DNA of 64,000 nt, from positions 1-64,000 of the forward strand of contig CAZNPL010000022.1 in NCBI GenBank assembly GCA_964574815.1. Direction: 5' to 3'. The notes beneath the pieces are model-generated. The model worked only from the letters and a program-made list of their open reading frames with translations, did no database searches and was not told the DNA's origin. This document shows, piece after piece, positions 36,588-45,374 of the stretch (position 1 is the stretch's first letter; each line of letters opens with the position of its first letter). The position numbers and the translations under genes were made by a program. This stretch comes from CAZNPL01 sp964574815 (GTDB lineage Bacteria > Planctomycetota > Phycisphaerae > UBA1845).

Positions 36588-37031
36588 TCAAAACTGCGAC
36601 AGCTCATCCCGCGACAACGTCCGCGGCTCGCCGACGCTTGCCGCCCGCGGCCCCTGAGGCACACCCGGCGAAATGGGCGCAAGCGAAGGCAGCGCCGCCT
36701 CGCCGCGCCCCACGCGCGCCAGCCACTCGATCGCCGCGTTTCGCTTCGCGATCACGTCGGCCGGCACGTCGCGCCGCCGGGCATGCAACCGATACTCGAC
36801 CAGATCGAGCGTGATGCTCCGCAGCAGAGCAGCCGCCTCCGGATGCGCCACCAGATCGATCGGAACGGCGTAGCGCTGGGCAATCGCGCTGTTGACCTCG
36901 CCCTCGGCCCCGAGGCGCGCCTCATCGGCCACAGCCGGATCAGCCGAGCCGCCTCCCGCGTCGTCGGTCAACTGCACGTACCGAGCCGATCCGAGCCGCA
37001 GTTCAATGTCCTCGTTCGTGACATAGCTCAT
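36588..37031 (-). CDS. Mu gp36-like (DUF1320) head-tail protein
   Basis: A 147-residue protein with the gp36 pattern: MSYVTNEDIELRLGSARYVQL, DEARLGAEGEVNSAIAQRYAVP and LRSITLDLVEYRLHARR. In Mu-type phages it follows the capsid gene and precedes gp37, as here. Probable head completion or adaptor function. Confidence 0.75.
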   Translation of the reverse strand: MSYVTNEDIELRLGSARYVQLTDDAGGGSADPAVADEARLGAEGEVNSAIAQRYAVPIDLVAHPEAAALLRSITLDLVEYRLHARRRDVPADVIAKRNAAIEWLARVGRGEAALPSLAPISPGVPQGPRAASVGEPRTLSRDELSQF

Positions 37032-37074
37032 AACGCAATGACATCCTTGCTCTCGGGTTTCGGCAGCGCCGCCA

Positions 37075-37118
37075 ACCTATCCGAGCCGCGACCGACCTAT
37101 CCGAGCCGCGACCGTGAG
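37075..37118. repeat. Tandem 20-bp repeat, SRDREGAV-type dispersed repeat
   Basis: ACCTATCCGAGCCGCGACCG occurs twice head to tail (37075-37094 and 37095-37114), leading into GTGAGGGAGCGG. The string GCCGCGACCGTGAGGGAGCGG translates to SRDREGAV, a phrase I remember from spurious ORFs in planctomycetes and other bacteria, where it marks a widespread intergenic repeat. It sits between two virion genes. Confidence 0.6.
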
Positions 37119-37152
37119 GGAGCGGTTGCCGAACCCATCGCCATCAGACTGA

Positions 37153-38067
37153 TCACACAAAGTCCGTCTTCACGGCGAACTGCCAATACCCGTACGCCAG
37201 GCGGTAACGGGCCCGCACGCCGTACAGGAACTTCTCGCGCTTGAAACCCTCCTCACTGTTCTCCGTTAAAGCGGCAAACTCGATCGGCTCGCGATCCTGA
37301 AAGATGAATGGCCGAACCACCCCGTCCGTCTTCAGCAGGTACCACGCACTTGCGTCGGCCAGCCACGGAACCGGAACGACCCGGGCCGCCCCCGCCATCA
37401 CGTTCGTCGTGGCGTTGATCACCGTCGCGTTGATCGACTCCAGCGCGGTGAAGAACATCGTGGGCGGCACCACGCAGACCAGCCCGCTCGCCCCCACCGC
37501 CGCCGGCTCGCCCTGATCGTCCTTGAACGACATCAAAGCGGCGATCGCCTGCTTGAGCGCGCCCTTGAACTCCTCGACCGTCGGGCTGTCGACCGACTGA
37601 GCGTCGTAGGTCAGGTTGTTGTCCTGCGGCCCGCTTTCCCCGGAAACGTGCGCATCGTTGAAAAACGTGACGCCGTCGTAGCTTACGAACCCGGCGTCGC
37701 CGCCGCTGTTGAGCAGTTGCGCAATGAGGTAGTCCTTGTGGGTCGCCGCCCGTTGGGCCAGCTCGCCGATCCGAACGCGGATCTGCCCGGTCTGGTCATC
37801 GGCGATTTCGTCGCGGTCCACCTCGATCGTGGCCTCGTACTTCAGGTTCTCCACCGAGTACGACTCGGTCCGCAGACCCTTCGCAAGCCGACCCGTGCCC
37901 CACTGCCGCATCCGCGGAACCGTGCCCAGCCAGCGATACGTCTCGCTGTCTGAGTTGCTCGGAATCCGCGTGGCCAGCTCCCGGTAATGAACCGGGGTGG
38001 CCTCATACCGGTTGAAGAACTCGCTTCGCAGGCCCTTGGTCAACAGGCCGGTGTTGATGACTGCCAT
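37153..38067 (-). CDS. Mu gpT-like major capsid protein
   Basis: A 304-residue capsid protein: MAVINTGLLTKGLRSEFFNRYE, WLGTVPRMRQWGTGR, YEATIEVDRDEIADDQTGQIR and AATHKDYLIAQLLNSG, then a C-terminal REPIEFAALTENSEEGFKREKF segment, all typical of the Mu-like gpT family (HK97 fold). AGGAG precedes ATG 38067. It is intact and of normal length, so particle assembly cannot be ruled out. Confidence 0.85.
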   Translation of the reverse strand: MAVINTGLLTKGLRSEFFNRYEATPVHYRELATRIPSNSDSETYRWLGTVPRMRQWGTGRLAKGLRTESYSVENLKYEATIEVDRDEIADDQTGQIRVRIGELAQRAATHKDYLIAQLLNSGGDAGFVSYDGVTFFNDAHVSGESGPQDNNLTYDAQSVDSPTVEEFKGALKQAIAALMSFKDDQGEPAAVGASGLVCVVPPTMFFTALESINATVINATTNVMAGAARVVPVPWLADASAWYLLKTDGVVRPFIFQDREPIEFAALTENSEEGFKREKFLYGVRARYRLAYGYWQFAVKTDFV

Positions 38068-38131
38068 GATATGCTCCTGTCTTTCCGCCCCGCCACGGCG
38101 GAGGCGTCAATTCCCTGAAGTACCGTATGCC

Positions 38132-38884
38132 CTACGCTTCGACCGTGATGTCCGCGTCCGCGCCGCCGATCGAAGCGACGGCCACCCAGTCCCCGTTCCT
38201 GTCGGCGATCAGATGAACGAAGTCGCCGATGTCCGTGACCGAGACGTACTTGTTGTCCGCCTGCTTGGCCCCCTTGATGTAAATGCCCCCGGCCGCCCCC
38301 GGCTCCAGCCGCAGCGGTTGGTCGGCCATGCACACGAACTGAAACGTCGTGCCCGCAGGCGGCGACTGCGGCAGCGTCGCCGTCACCACGCCGGACGCAC
38401 CCAGGTTCGTGTGAACCGTACCGCTCTGCGCCGCAAGCAGCGTGAAGTTCGCCGCGTGATGCCAGATCGGCGCCAGCCCCACCGGCCCCCGCGAGCCGAT
38501 GCGCAGCACGATCTCGTTGGCCGCGACGACGTCCTGCACGTACCCGACGAACGAACTCCCGTCCGGATCAAACGTCAGCGTCGCATCGTCCGAGCCATAC
38601 ACGGCCTGCCCGATGCTCGCGACAACCGCGCCCGCCAAGGTCAAACCGAAATCACCCAGCGTGTAGACGCGAACGGTTGTGTCTCCGCCCTGCCCGTCGC
38701 TGTTGTCGGCCTCTTCGTAAGCAATCCCGACGAACGGCATGCCGGCCACGAGCGGCTCCGCATACCCGTCCCCGGCGAGTCCGACCAACGACCCCTTGAA
38801 AATGTGCTTCCCCGCTGCGACCTGATAGCTTCGCAGCTCCTGATCGATGTAATGATCGATCTCCCGATTCTGTGTCAGCGCCAT
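38132..38884 (-). CDS. DUF2190-like capsid decoration protein
   Basis: A 250-residue protein: IDHYIDQELRSYQVAAGKHIFKG, GLAGDGYAEPLVAG and FVGIAYEEADNSDGQGGDTTVR match DUF2190, the decoration/fibre protein encoded beside phage capsid genes. The C-terminal half adds a second beta domain (FQFVCMADQPLRLEPGAAGG). GAGGAAAGGATC precedes the start. Confidence 0.7.
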   Translation of the reverse strand: MALTQNREIDHYIDQELRSYQVAAGKHIFKGSLVGLAGDGYAEPLVAGMPFVGIAYEEADNSDGQGGDTTVRVYTLGDFGLTLAGAVVASIGQAVYGSDDATLTFDPDGSSFVGYVQDVVAANEIVLRIGSRGPVGLAPIWHHAANFTLLAAQSGTVHTNLGASGVVTATLPQSPPAGTTFQFVCMADQPLRLEPGAAGGIYIKGAKQADNKYVSVTDIGDFVHLIADRNGDWVAVASIGGADADITVEA

Positions 38885-38914
38885 GACTCTGCGATCCTTT
38901 CCTCTCGATGTTCG

Positions 38915-39859
38915 TTAACCATCCGTATCACTCAGCCCCGCCTGACGCAGAGCGTCGTTGACGAAAGCCTCTTCAGCAGTGAAGGCGGCCAGCTCCGGGT
39001 GCGCGCGGAACTCGGCCCGGGCATGGGCCACAACGGCGTGTCGCGTGTTGCTGCCGTCCGCCTCACGCGGCGGGGCGGTGCGACCGACCGGAACGACCAC
39101 CGGCGCGCTTTTCAGCCAACGGTCGAACAGGCCGTCCTCACGCAAAGCCAGTTCAATGGCGAATTCACGCTGCGCTTCGGTCAATCGCCCCTGTCGGATC
39201 GCAACCCCGACCCGCTCCTCAGCCTGGCGCACCGCGCGGTCGCGATCGAGCTCGTCGAACTTCCGATTGGCCGCCACCAGCACGGTGTTGACGTCGCAGT
39301 CGGCATCGAGCTCCAGCACGTCACGAAGTGACTGAAGCGCCCCCGCCGCCACGCCCTCTCCGTCATCCACCTTGTTCACAATGGGCTCCGCGCCCACAAT
39401 CGCCGGCTTGTTGGTCAGCGCAACCGAGTGCAGCCCCACCAGCTTCCGATCGCTCTTGCGAACCACCGCCACCGGCGACAGATAGCGATACTGCCGCGCC
39501 ACAAGCTGCGCTCTCGCCGGCTCGGTCCACTCAACGACGGCGTAAAGCCCGTCCCCCGGAACGGTCTCCAGCCGCTTGATCCACCCCGCCGCCGGGGCCT
39601 GCCCGGTGGGCGACGCGTACGGACCACCCAACGTCTGGTGCTCGTAGTCGATGGGCAAATCCGTGCCGTGCCGCGCGAACGCGTCCAGAACCAGCCGCGC
39701 CGCATCCTCATCAACCACGAACCTGCCGCTCGAACTGTCCACCTCGCCCCACGGCGCAATCCGCACGCGTTTGGGAATCTCCGACCCGGCCAACCGAGCC
39801 GAATCAAGCGGCGTCAACTCGCGATCGCCGCCGCCGTCGGGTTTGAATTGCTCTTTCAT
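38915..39859 (-). CDS. Mu gpI-like prohead protease/scaffold
   Basis: A 314-residue protein with the gpI signature: VRIAPWGEVDSSSGRFVVDE, LPIDYEHQT, QAPAAGWI and HSVALTNKPAI. In Mu the I protein is the head-maturation protease and its C-terminal part, separately translated, is the scaffold Z. The C-terminal ~100 residues here, rich in Glu/Arg helices (ELDRDRAVRQAEERVG), could play that part. ATG 39859 is preferred over upstream in-frame starts. Confidence 0.8.
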   Translation of the reverse strand: MKEQFKPDGGGDRELTPLDSARLAGSEIPKRVRIAPWGEVDSSSGRFVVDEDAARLVLDAFARHGTDLPIDYEHQTLGGPYASPTGQAPAAGWIKRLETVPGDGLYAVVEWTEPARAQLVARQYRYLSPVAVVRKSDRKLVGLHSVALTNKPAIVGAEPIVNKVDDGEGVAAGALQSLRDVLELDADCDVNTVLVAANRKFDELDRDRAVRQAEERVGVAIRQGRLTEAQREFAIELALREDGLFDRWLKSAPVVVPVGRTAPPREADGSNTRHAVVAHARAEFRAHPELAAFTAEEAFVNDALRQAGLSDTDG

Positions 39860-39892
39860 CGCTTCTCTTCTCCAAGTGCCAACACCTGTCAC

Positions 39893-41176
39893 CTACGTCT
39901 CAGTCCGAGTTCCTTCACGCCCTTCAACAACCTGGGCGGACGACGACGCCATCGGCAGAGCCAGATTCTCGTGCGCCCAGTCGGCCGGAACGCGAAGTCC
40001 GAGTTGATTCACCGCCGTGTCGAGCAGATCCGCCAGCTCCGACGCCGACCGGGACCGCCGCAGCTTCCTCCGAAAGTGAGGAACTGGAGCATCCGGTCCG
40101 AACTTGAACCGCGTGAGCGGCGTCAGAATGTCTCGCCGGACAGTCCGGGCCTCCTTCCGCAAGTCGTCCGCCAGAATGTCCTGCCGTACCTGCTCGTGAA
40201 CTGTGCTGGCCGCAAACGTGCCGCGGGCGCCCGTCGTGTCCGTCGTCAATGTCTGCCCCAGCCACGCCTTGCTGAGCTCGCGATTGAAAAACTCGATGAG
40301 CCGTTCGTAAGGCGCAGCCCGCTGCCCCCGGTTGGCCTCGACGATCTGCAAGTCAACCGCCCGCGAGAAAACCCCCGCCGCGTTCGCGCCGAGCGACTCG
40401 AGCATGTCCATCATCTCTCGCTTCTCCTCGGCCGTGGCCGACGGCTCATAACGCGCAATGCGCACAGGCATGCCGAAGATCTCCGCAAAGATCATCCAGT
40501 CCTTCATCGCCAGGTTCTTGCCGAGATACGCCAGCGCCGTAACGCGAAGCAGCCCGCCGCGCTGCGGGTGTGCGGTGGCGCTTTGAGGCACGTGGACGAC
40601 AAACTTGTTCGGAACCAACTCGATGCCGTCAACGGGTTCCTCGTCCGTCAGAATGCGTGGCCGGTCGAAGTCATCGAAAACCAGCCGCGTGAAATCGACG
40701 GGAACCAGATCCACGAGGCTCAAACCACCACCCGAAGGCTCCCAGACCAGTTCGGCCACGGCGACGTTCCGCCCGACCGCCAGCGCCAGGTGCTGCAAGG
40801 CATCCTCAAACGCATCCACGTGCCCCAACGCCGACCGTGCGTAATCCGCGACACCCTGTGCCAGTGGCTTGTCACTTGCCGCTGGATCGGGCTCGACGGT
40901 CCACTCGAGCCCGGTCAAAGCAAGTCGCCGCGTATTCGCAACCGCGTAGAGATGCGGATCCTTCTCCTCCATCTCCTCGTAGAGCTGCATCGCCACAGAA
41001 AGCGATCCTGCGTCGGCCTCACGCAAAACGGCCATCAAACGCGATGGCGTCAGACCGCTGGAAGGGTAGTCACGCCAGGCGTCCTCCGGCCTGGGGTACA
41101 AAAGCCGACCGGGTCGAGGTCTGCCGGCCACCGACTGAGGGCGGATCGCATTGATGATTCGTCGGGTCCAGGTCAT
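39893..41176 (-). CDS. DUF935 (Mu gp29-like) portal protein
   Basis: A 427-residue portal. PSRLMAVLREADAGSLSVAMQLYEEMEEKDPHLYAV, LTGLEWTVEP and EDWMIFAEIFGMP-like strings are hallmarks of DUF935 portals of Mu-like phages. GAGGAG lies 8 bp before ATG 41176, which fixes the start; the open frame extends far upstream but is spurious. A separate gpF-like morphogenesis gene, which normally follows, is not present. Confidence 0.85.
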   Translation of the reverse strand: MTWTRRIINAIRPQSVAGRPRPGRLLYPRPEDAWRDYPSSGLTPSRLMAVLREADAGSLSVAMQLYEEMEEKDPHLYAVANTRRLALTGLEWTVEPDPAASDKPLAQGVADYARSALGHVDAFEDALQHLALAVGRNVAVAELVWEPSGGGLSLVDLVPVDFTRLVFDDFDRPRILTDEEPVDGIELVPNKFVVHVPQSATAHPQRGGLLRVTALAYLGKNLAMKDWMIFAEIFGMPVRIARYEPSATAEEKREMMDMLESLGANAAGVFSRAVDLQIVEANRGQRAAPYERLIEFFNRELSKAWLGQTLTTDTTGARGTFAASTVHEQVRQDILADDLRKEARTVRRDILTPLTRFKFGPDAPVPHFRRKLRRSRSASELADLLDTAVNQLGLRVPADWAHENLALPMASSSAQVVEGREGTRTET

Positions 41177-41205
41177 GAGCGCAACTCCTCGATCGTTCTC
41201 GTCTT

Positions 41206-42513
41206 TCACCATGTCCCCTCGCGGGCGAACGCCAGTGGCTTGACATTGAGACTGCTCACCGGACCGGCCTCGTTTCCCGCCGCCCGCACCGCAAGCGCCG
41301 CCGCCCAAAAGCGATCCGCGTGGCCATCGACGTTTCGACCGGCGTCGTAACGAGCAACTCCGGTCGGTGAGACCGATCGCCGTACGCTGTGCCAGTCGTT
41401 CCGCAAACCGGCGTCCACCGGAATGCGAATCCGAGCCTCCTCCACGGCGATTCGCAGCCTCGTCGCCAACTCGTTTTTCACGACGCTCGTAAACGTGACA
41501 GGCTCGACGCGATGAGCCCCGAAGTCCTCGACGGCCGATTCGGCCAGTTGCATGCCGATGCCCCCGGCGTCGATGCAGCAGCGACGCAGCTCCGGCAGCC
41601 TGAGAATCTCGGAGAGCCGTTCGTACTGATCCCGGAAAGGTAGCTCGCGGTGCTCGTAGACGGCGCGCGTCACGAGCCGCTCGCCGTCCCGCCGCAGCAC
41701 CCACATCACCGTCAGATCACGCTTGCGACCGACGTCAACGCCGACGAAAAGCCCGGACCCCGCATCGGCAAGCCGATCAGGCTGAACCACTTTATCGAGC
41801 GACGGATCCTCGCACGCCGCAATCTGTTCGTAGGTGAGGAACGCCGTCGTCTCGTCGAGAAACTCGCACAGAAACTCCTGGCGAAAGAGCTCGTCGTCGC
41901 CCATCGAGGCACGGATTGCCTCAACGTCAACGCGCAGCCCCTGGGCAACCGCATCGTGCAGCGTGACGACCTCGCGTTCGAAACGCTCGTTACCCGCAAG
42001 CTCGTAGAACACGTTGCTCTTGCCCTTGGGCGTGGACGCGACGTCCAGTTCCCCGTCTCCGCGCAAAAGAGTCGGAAAGATCGAGGCCCAGATCTCGCGG
42101 TCGTCCGCATGCATGGCGAACTCGTCGAGCAACACATCGCCGGTGAAGCCGCGAATCGTCTGCGGGTTGGCCGGCAGACCGATGATGCGAACGCCGTTGG
42201 GAAGCGCGATCTCGAGCTGGCTCGTGCTCATCCCCTCGAATAACCGGCTCTTACAATGCCTCGCCGCAACCTGAAGAGCATGGCAGTGCTGCCGCGCTTT
42301 CTGCATGAGCTCGCGGCTCTGACGTTCGCTGGCCGAGAGAAAAACCTGGCTGCGACCCCGGTGCAGGCCCCTCAGGATTCGCCGAAGCGACTTGGTGAAC
42401 GACTTGCCGGTCTGCCGCCCCCAGCACGACCAGCGGAACCGGGCGCGTGATTCAACATCCCGTTTCTGGTACGGCAGGAGATTCACAATGGGTTTCGGTG
42501 TTGCCGGATGCAT
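41206..42513 (-). CDS. Phage terminase large subunit
   Basis: A 435-residue terminase. Walker A is WGRQTGKSF, Walker B DVLLDEFAM, and the coupling motif is VASTPKGKSN. The RNase-H-like nuclease domain begins VGVDVGRKRDLTV with later CIDAGGIG and RFWAAALAV. It resembles the Mu gp28/Terminase_6 group. All ATPase and nuclease motifs are intact. ATG 42513 (MHPATPKP) gives family length; the frame stays open to 42990 but the extra leader is low-complexity. No clear ribosome-binding site precedes it, so the start is uncertain. No small terminase is visible. Confidence 0.8.
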   Translation of the reverse strand: MHPATPKPIVNLLPYQKRDVESRARFRWSCWGRQTGKSFTKSLRRILRGLHRGRSQVFLSASERQSRELMQKARQHCHALQVAARHCKSRLFEGMSTSQLEIALPNGVRIIGLPANPQTIRGFTGDVLLDEFAMHADDREIWASIFPTLLRGDGELDVASTPKGKSNVFYELAGNERFEREVVTLHDAVAQGLRVDVEAIRASMGDDELFRQEFLCEFLDETTAFLTYEQIAACEDPSLDKVVQPDRLADAGSGLFVGVDVGRKRDLTVMWVLRRDGERLVTRAVYEHRELPFRDQYERLSEILRLPELRRCCIDAGGIGMQLAESAVEDFGAHRVEPVTFTSVVKNELATRLRIAVEEARIRIPVDAGLRNDWHSVRRSVSPTGVARYDAGRNVDGHADRFWAAALAVRAAGNEAGPVSSLNVKPLAFAREGTW

Positions 42514-43261
42514 GAGCTTCAGTTGCCAGTCCTCAGTTCTCACGTCTCGCACGACAGCCCTCAGACCTCGACTCCCGTTACCAAAGCCGGCGGATCCACC
42601 CATCCCGCGGCCGACGCTCTCGATCTCCTCCTCACCCGCCTCGCGTCCCTTCCGCGTGAACGCGGCCGGCCCCGCAGAGCGGTTCGCGGAAGGATCGCCG
42701 CTCGACCGAGCCGCCCTCTCCCGCTTGCGCCTAAAGAACACGGGGGCTGTTCCAGAATTTTCTCGAATTCCTTGAACACCCCGTAACACATGCAAAAACG
42801 CGGTTTTTCCCGGGAGCCGTCGGCCCGACGGCAGGAGCGCATCGTCAGACTGACGCCGAACGACAGCCGGAATCAGGAAATGCCGATAAACGCCACGCCC
42901 GGCCGTCAGCGGCTTCGCCCGCAGACACCGACAAGCGAAGGCTGGCTCCGGAGCCGTCACCAAGGCTCGCAACACAAACCCCGGCGCCAACTCGTCGCAC
43001 GCCGCCGGCCCCGGGAAATGGAAGAGCTCGGCTCCGATCGTAAAAGCAGAACGGTAAACTTAACCGTGACGCTTATAGGCCGTCCTCAAGCGACCCGTAG
43101 GGGGCGATCAAACTGGACCGCCCCTCTGGCGTGGAATGGCCACGCGGTATAACATGGACGCTTTCGAAGGTCCCGTAGCACCGAAGACGGCGTAGCATCG
43201 CACATCGGGGTTACCGGCCGCTGATTCTCAAGGTTCGTCAGAAAGGAGTTGTGTAAAACAC
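42514..43261. other. Divergent intergenic region, no gene recognised
   Basis: Between terminase (minus) and rpsU (plus). Open frames on both strands are Arg/Gly/Pro-rich shadows. A small terminase or regulator could have been here but nothing recognisable remains. AAGGAG at 43243 serves rpsU. Confidence 0.5.
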
Positions 43262-43441
43262 GTGATCAAGGTTCGCCCGCGAGGAAACGAGAGCGTTCAG
43301 CAGATGATGAAGCGCTTTAAGCGTCTTTGTATGCGTGAGGGTTTGACCAGGGACATCAAGCGCACCAGCTACTACGAAAAACCCTCAGAGAAGCGGCGCC
43401 GCAAGACGCGCAAGGCCCAACGAAAAGCCGCCGCAGCCTAA
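43262..43441 (+). CDS. rpsU: 30S ribosomal protein S21
   Basis: A 59-residue protein starting at GTG 43262: VIKVRPRGNESVQQMMKRF, LCMREGLTRDIKRTSYYEKP and a basic RRRKTRKAQRK tail. This is the standard S21 sequence pattern and length. S21 helps the small subunit select mRNA. AGGAG lies about 13 bp upstream. It is a host core gene bounding the phage-type block. Confidence 0.93.
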   Translation: MIKVRPRGNESVQQMMKRFKRLCMREGLTRDIKRTSYYEKPSEKRRRKTRKAQRKAAAA

Positions 43442-43638
43442 CGTCAATTCACTTTGTCTGTTTCGCAGTGACGCACGCCGTGTAACACCGCGCGCTTTAC
43501 TATAAATAGACCGCTCGTATCCCGCCTGGCGCGGAGTGCGCTCCGGGTGCCCGTGCTCATCAATACCGCGACAGTCAAGGAGCCGCCTGGAAAAAACCGC
43601 CCGCGCTTGCCGCGAAGGCAAGCCGTGCCAAAACCGCT

Positions 43639-43989
43639 TTAACTTTCAGGCGCTTCCTCGATCTGAATCGCCGCCAACCCCAGCGAGATGTTGTCCGCAA
43701 ACTTGAACAGCTTGTCCAGACCCGTGATCAAAAACACACCCCAGACGTGCGAGTTGATCGCACACAGAATGAGCTTACGCTGGCCCGCGAGACTGACCAC
43801 TTTGCGAAGCTTGAGCAGTTTGGCGATGTTGGAGGAATTGAGGTAGCTCACATTGGCAAAATCAAGCACGACGTCCACAGGTGGCCTGTCCTTGAACTGC
43901 TCGATCAGCATGTTCAGGTCGTCCGTAAGCGAAGGATCGTCCTGAAGCTTCGCAATAACGATGTCTTCCGACCACCTTTGAATGGGCAT
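43639..43989 (-). CDS. STAS-domain anti-sigma-factor antagonist-like protein
   Basis: A 116-residue single STAS domain: PVDVVLDFANVSYLNSSNIAKLLKL has the SpoIIAA-type loop with serine at the phosphorylation position, followed by GQRKLILCAINSHVWGVFLITGLDKLF. Such proteins act in partner-switching regulation with a kinase/anti-sigma factor, none of which is nearby. ATG 43989 has AAGGGA upstream. The 43442-43638 gap shows no gene. Confidence 0.8.
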   Translation of the reverse strand: MPIQRWSEDIVIAKLQDDPSLTDDLNMLIEQFKDRPPVDVVLDFANVSYLNSSNIAKLLKLRKVVSLAGQRKLILCAINSHVWGVFLITGLDKLFKFADNISLGLAAIQIEEAPES

Positions 43990-44058
43990 ATCGTCCCTTT
44001 CGCCGGACCTCGATGTTGAACGCAGAGTATCGCGTGGAGATTCGCGTGTCAAACGAGC

Positions 44059-45054
44059 CTAACGCGAACGAATCAACAGAGCCCGGTCGATGCGGTCCCG
44101 ATCCAGAACCGAGGCGATGTCGGCCAGAAACCGCCGGGCATCCTGATAGTACCCCGCCGTGGGCGTGAGGCCGTCGACGCGCCCCGTCCAGTACCGATTG
44201 AACGCGGTCATGTACAACTCCCGGACGTATTTGCTGAAGATCCCGGCCAGCGCAATGGCGAAGTGATGATCCTCCCCCTCCGTGATGAACTCAATCCGCC
44301 CCGCACGTCCGAAAATCTTCAACGCATAAGCGCTGCGCAACTCCGACTCCGCCAGGATATCGATGTGCGGCACATCAAACGCCGTTCTCAAAACCGAAGC
44401 GTAATGCGTGCGCCCCCCCTGACGATCGATCAGCACGTGAAGGGCCTGCCCGGGTACCGCCGCTGCAACTCTTTGAACAATCCGTAACGCCAGGCTCATC
44501 GACACGCTTGCCTTGTTGCGCGTGTTGGCCACGAGGCGATTGAACCGCCCCTCGAGAAGGGGCTCCACAAAGATTCCGGCCAATCGGGCACCCGCCCGCC
44601 GCAGATCGGCCACCAGAGCATTGGCGTGCAGCTTCAATGATCCCGCATCATTCTCCAGCGGCAGACCCACGTCGAAGCCCCGGTACCAGGGATAGTCGTC
44701 CATCCGATCGGACGCTTCCGAAACCACCGCCCCCAGAAGCGCCCGAAAATCACTCACCGGAACGCCCCCCGCGAGCGCGCCCACCAGCGCCGTACGTTCG
44801 AGCGGCCCCAACCCTGATTTTCTTTGATAAAGCCGTTTGCTGTCCAGCACGGGCAGACGCGGATCGTGTCGGTCGATCCGGTTGGTCGTGCTGGCGCGCA
44901 AACACTCCCAGAGACAACGGCCGACCGCCGCGTCGGGCACCTCGACCGCCACCCCGCTTACCACCAGCGGCCCAAGCATCGGCCCGTAACCGGCCTCGTC
45001 AATCCCAACCAGAACGGCCAAGATCGTATCCCCTTCGCGACACAGATCCTCCAT
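44059..45054 (-). CDS. Divergent RNase HII-like protein
   Basis: A 331-residue protein. VGIDEAGYGPMLGPLVV at residues ~16-32 is the RNase HII opening motif with Tyr instead of the usual Arg (DEAGRGP), and HVLIDRQGG and SELRSAYALKIFG fit later acidic/helix motifs. Normal RNase HII is about 200 residues; this form is longer, with an insertion between the first two strands (residues ~60-170). It could remove RNA from DNA or be a planctomycete-type variant with changed specificity. ATG 45054 was chosen because the upstream open frame has no family similarity. Confidence 0.7.
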   Translation of the reverse strand: MEDLCREGDTILAVLVGIDEAGYGPMLGPLVVSGVAVEVPDAAVGRCLWECLRASTTNRIDRHDPRLPVLDSKRLYQRKSGLGPLERTALVGALAGGVPVSDFRALLGAVVSEASDRMDDYPWYRGFDVGLPLENDAGSLKLHANALVADLRRAGARLAGIFVEPLLEGRFNRLVANTRNKASVSMSLALRIVQRVAAAVPGQALHVLIDRQGGRTHYASVLRTAFDVPHIDILAESELRSAYALKIFGRAGRIEFITEGEDHHFAIALAGIFSKYVRELYMTAFNRYWTGRVDGLTPTAGYYQDARRFLADIASVLDRDRIDRALLIRSR

Positions 45055-45374
45055 TGACGATCCGATTCTAACCGGCGCGCCCAACGCCGCAACAAGAAGG
45101 CGTCCGCCCTCCGGCAGGCGATGACCTCGAATCGGAATGTCCCACAAAGGTATGATTCGGACCAGGACGCTCGGTGGCACGACAGGGCAGACGCCACCCC
45201 GGTAGTGTCCGTCCGCAACACCAGGGGATCGCAATGGAGACCGGCCGCTACGCGACCAACGAATAAATCGGCGTGATCACCGCGATCGCCTGCGGGGAAC
45301 GGTCCGTGGAACTCGACTTCTCGCAATGACGCCAAGCGGGTCAATCGCGCCCCCGCCCGGCCGCCGGCGATGGG
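45055..45374. other. Intergenic, nothing recognised
   Basis: 320 bp between the RNase HII-like start and the end of the metalloprotease gene. No conserved frame, repeat or hairpin seen. Confidence 0.5.

Noticed and set aside
39428..41350. A 640-residue open frame opposite the portal/protease genes
   Set aside because: Low-complexity Arg/Pro-rich antisense reading of well-supported phage genes.
29652..42513. Complete active Mu-type prophage
   Set aside because: No transposase, sheath, tube, tape measure or lysis gene was recognised, and host-type repeats are inside the block.
42514..42990. Upstream extension of the terminase frame
   Set aside because: The added ~159 residues are Arg/Gly-rich without similarity, and the family length fits the ATG at 42513.
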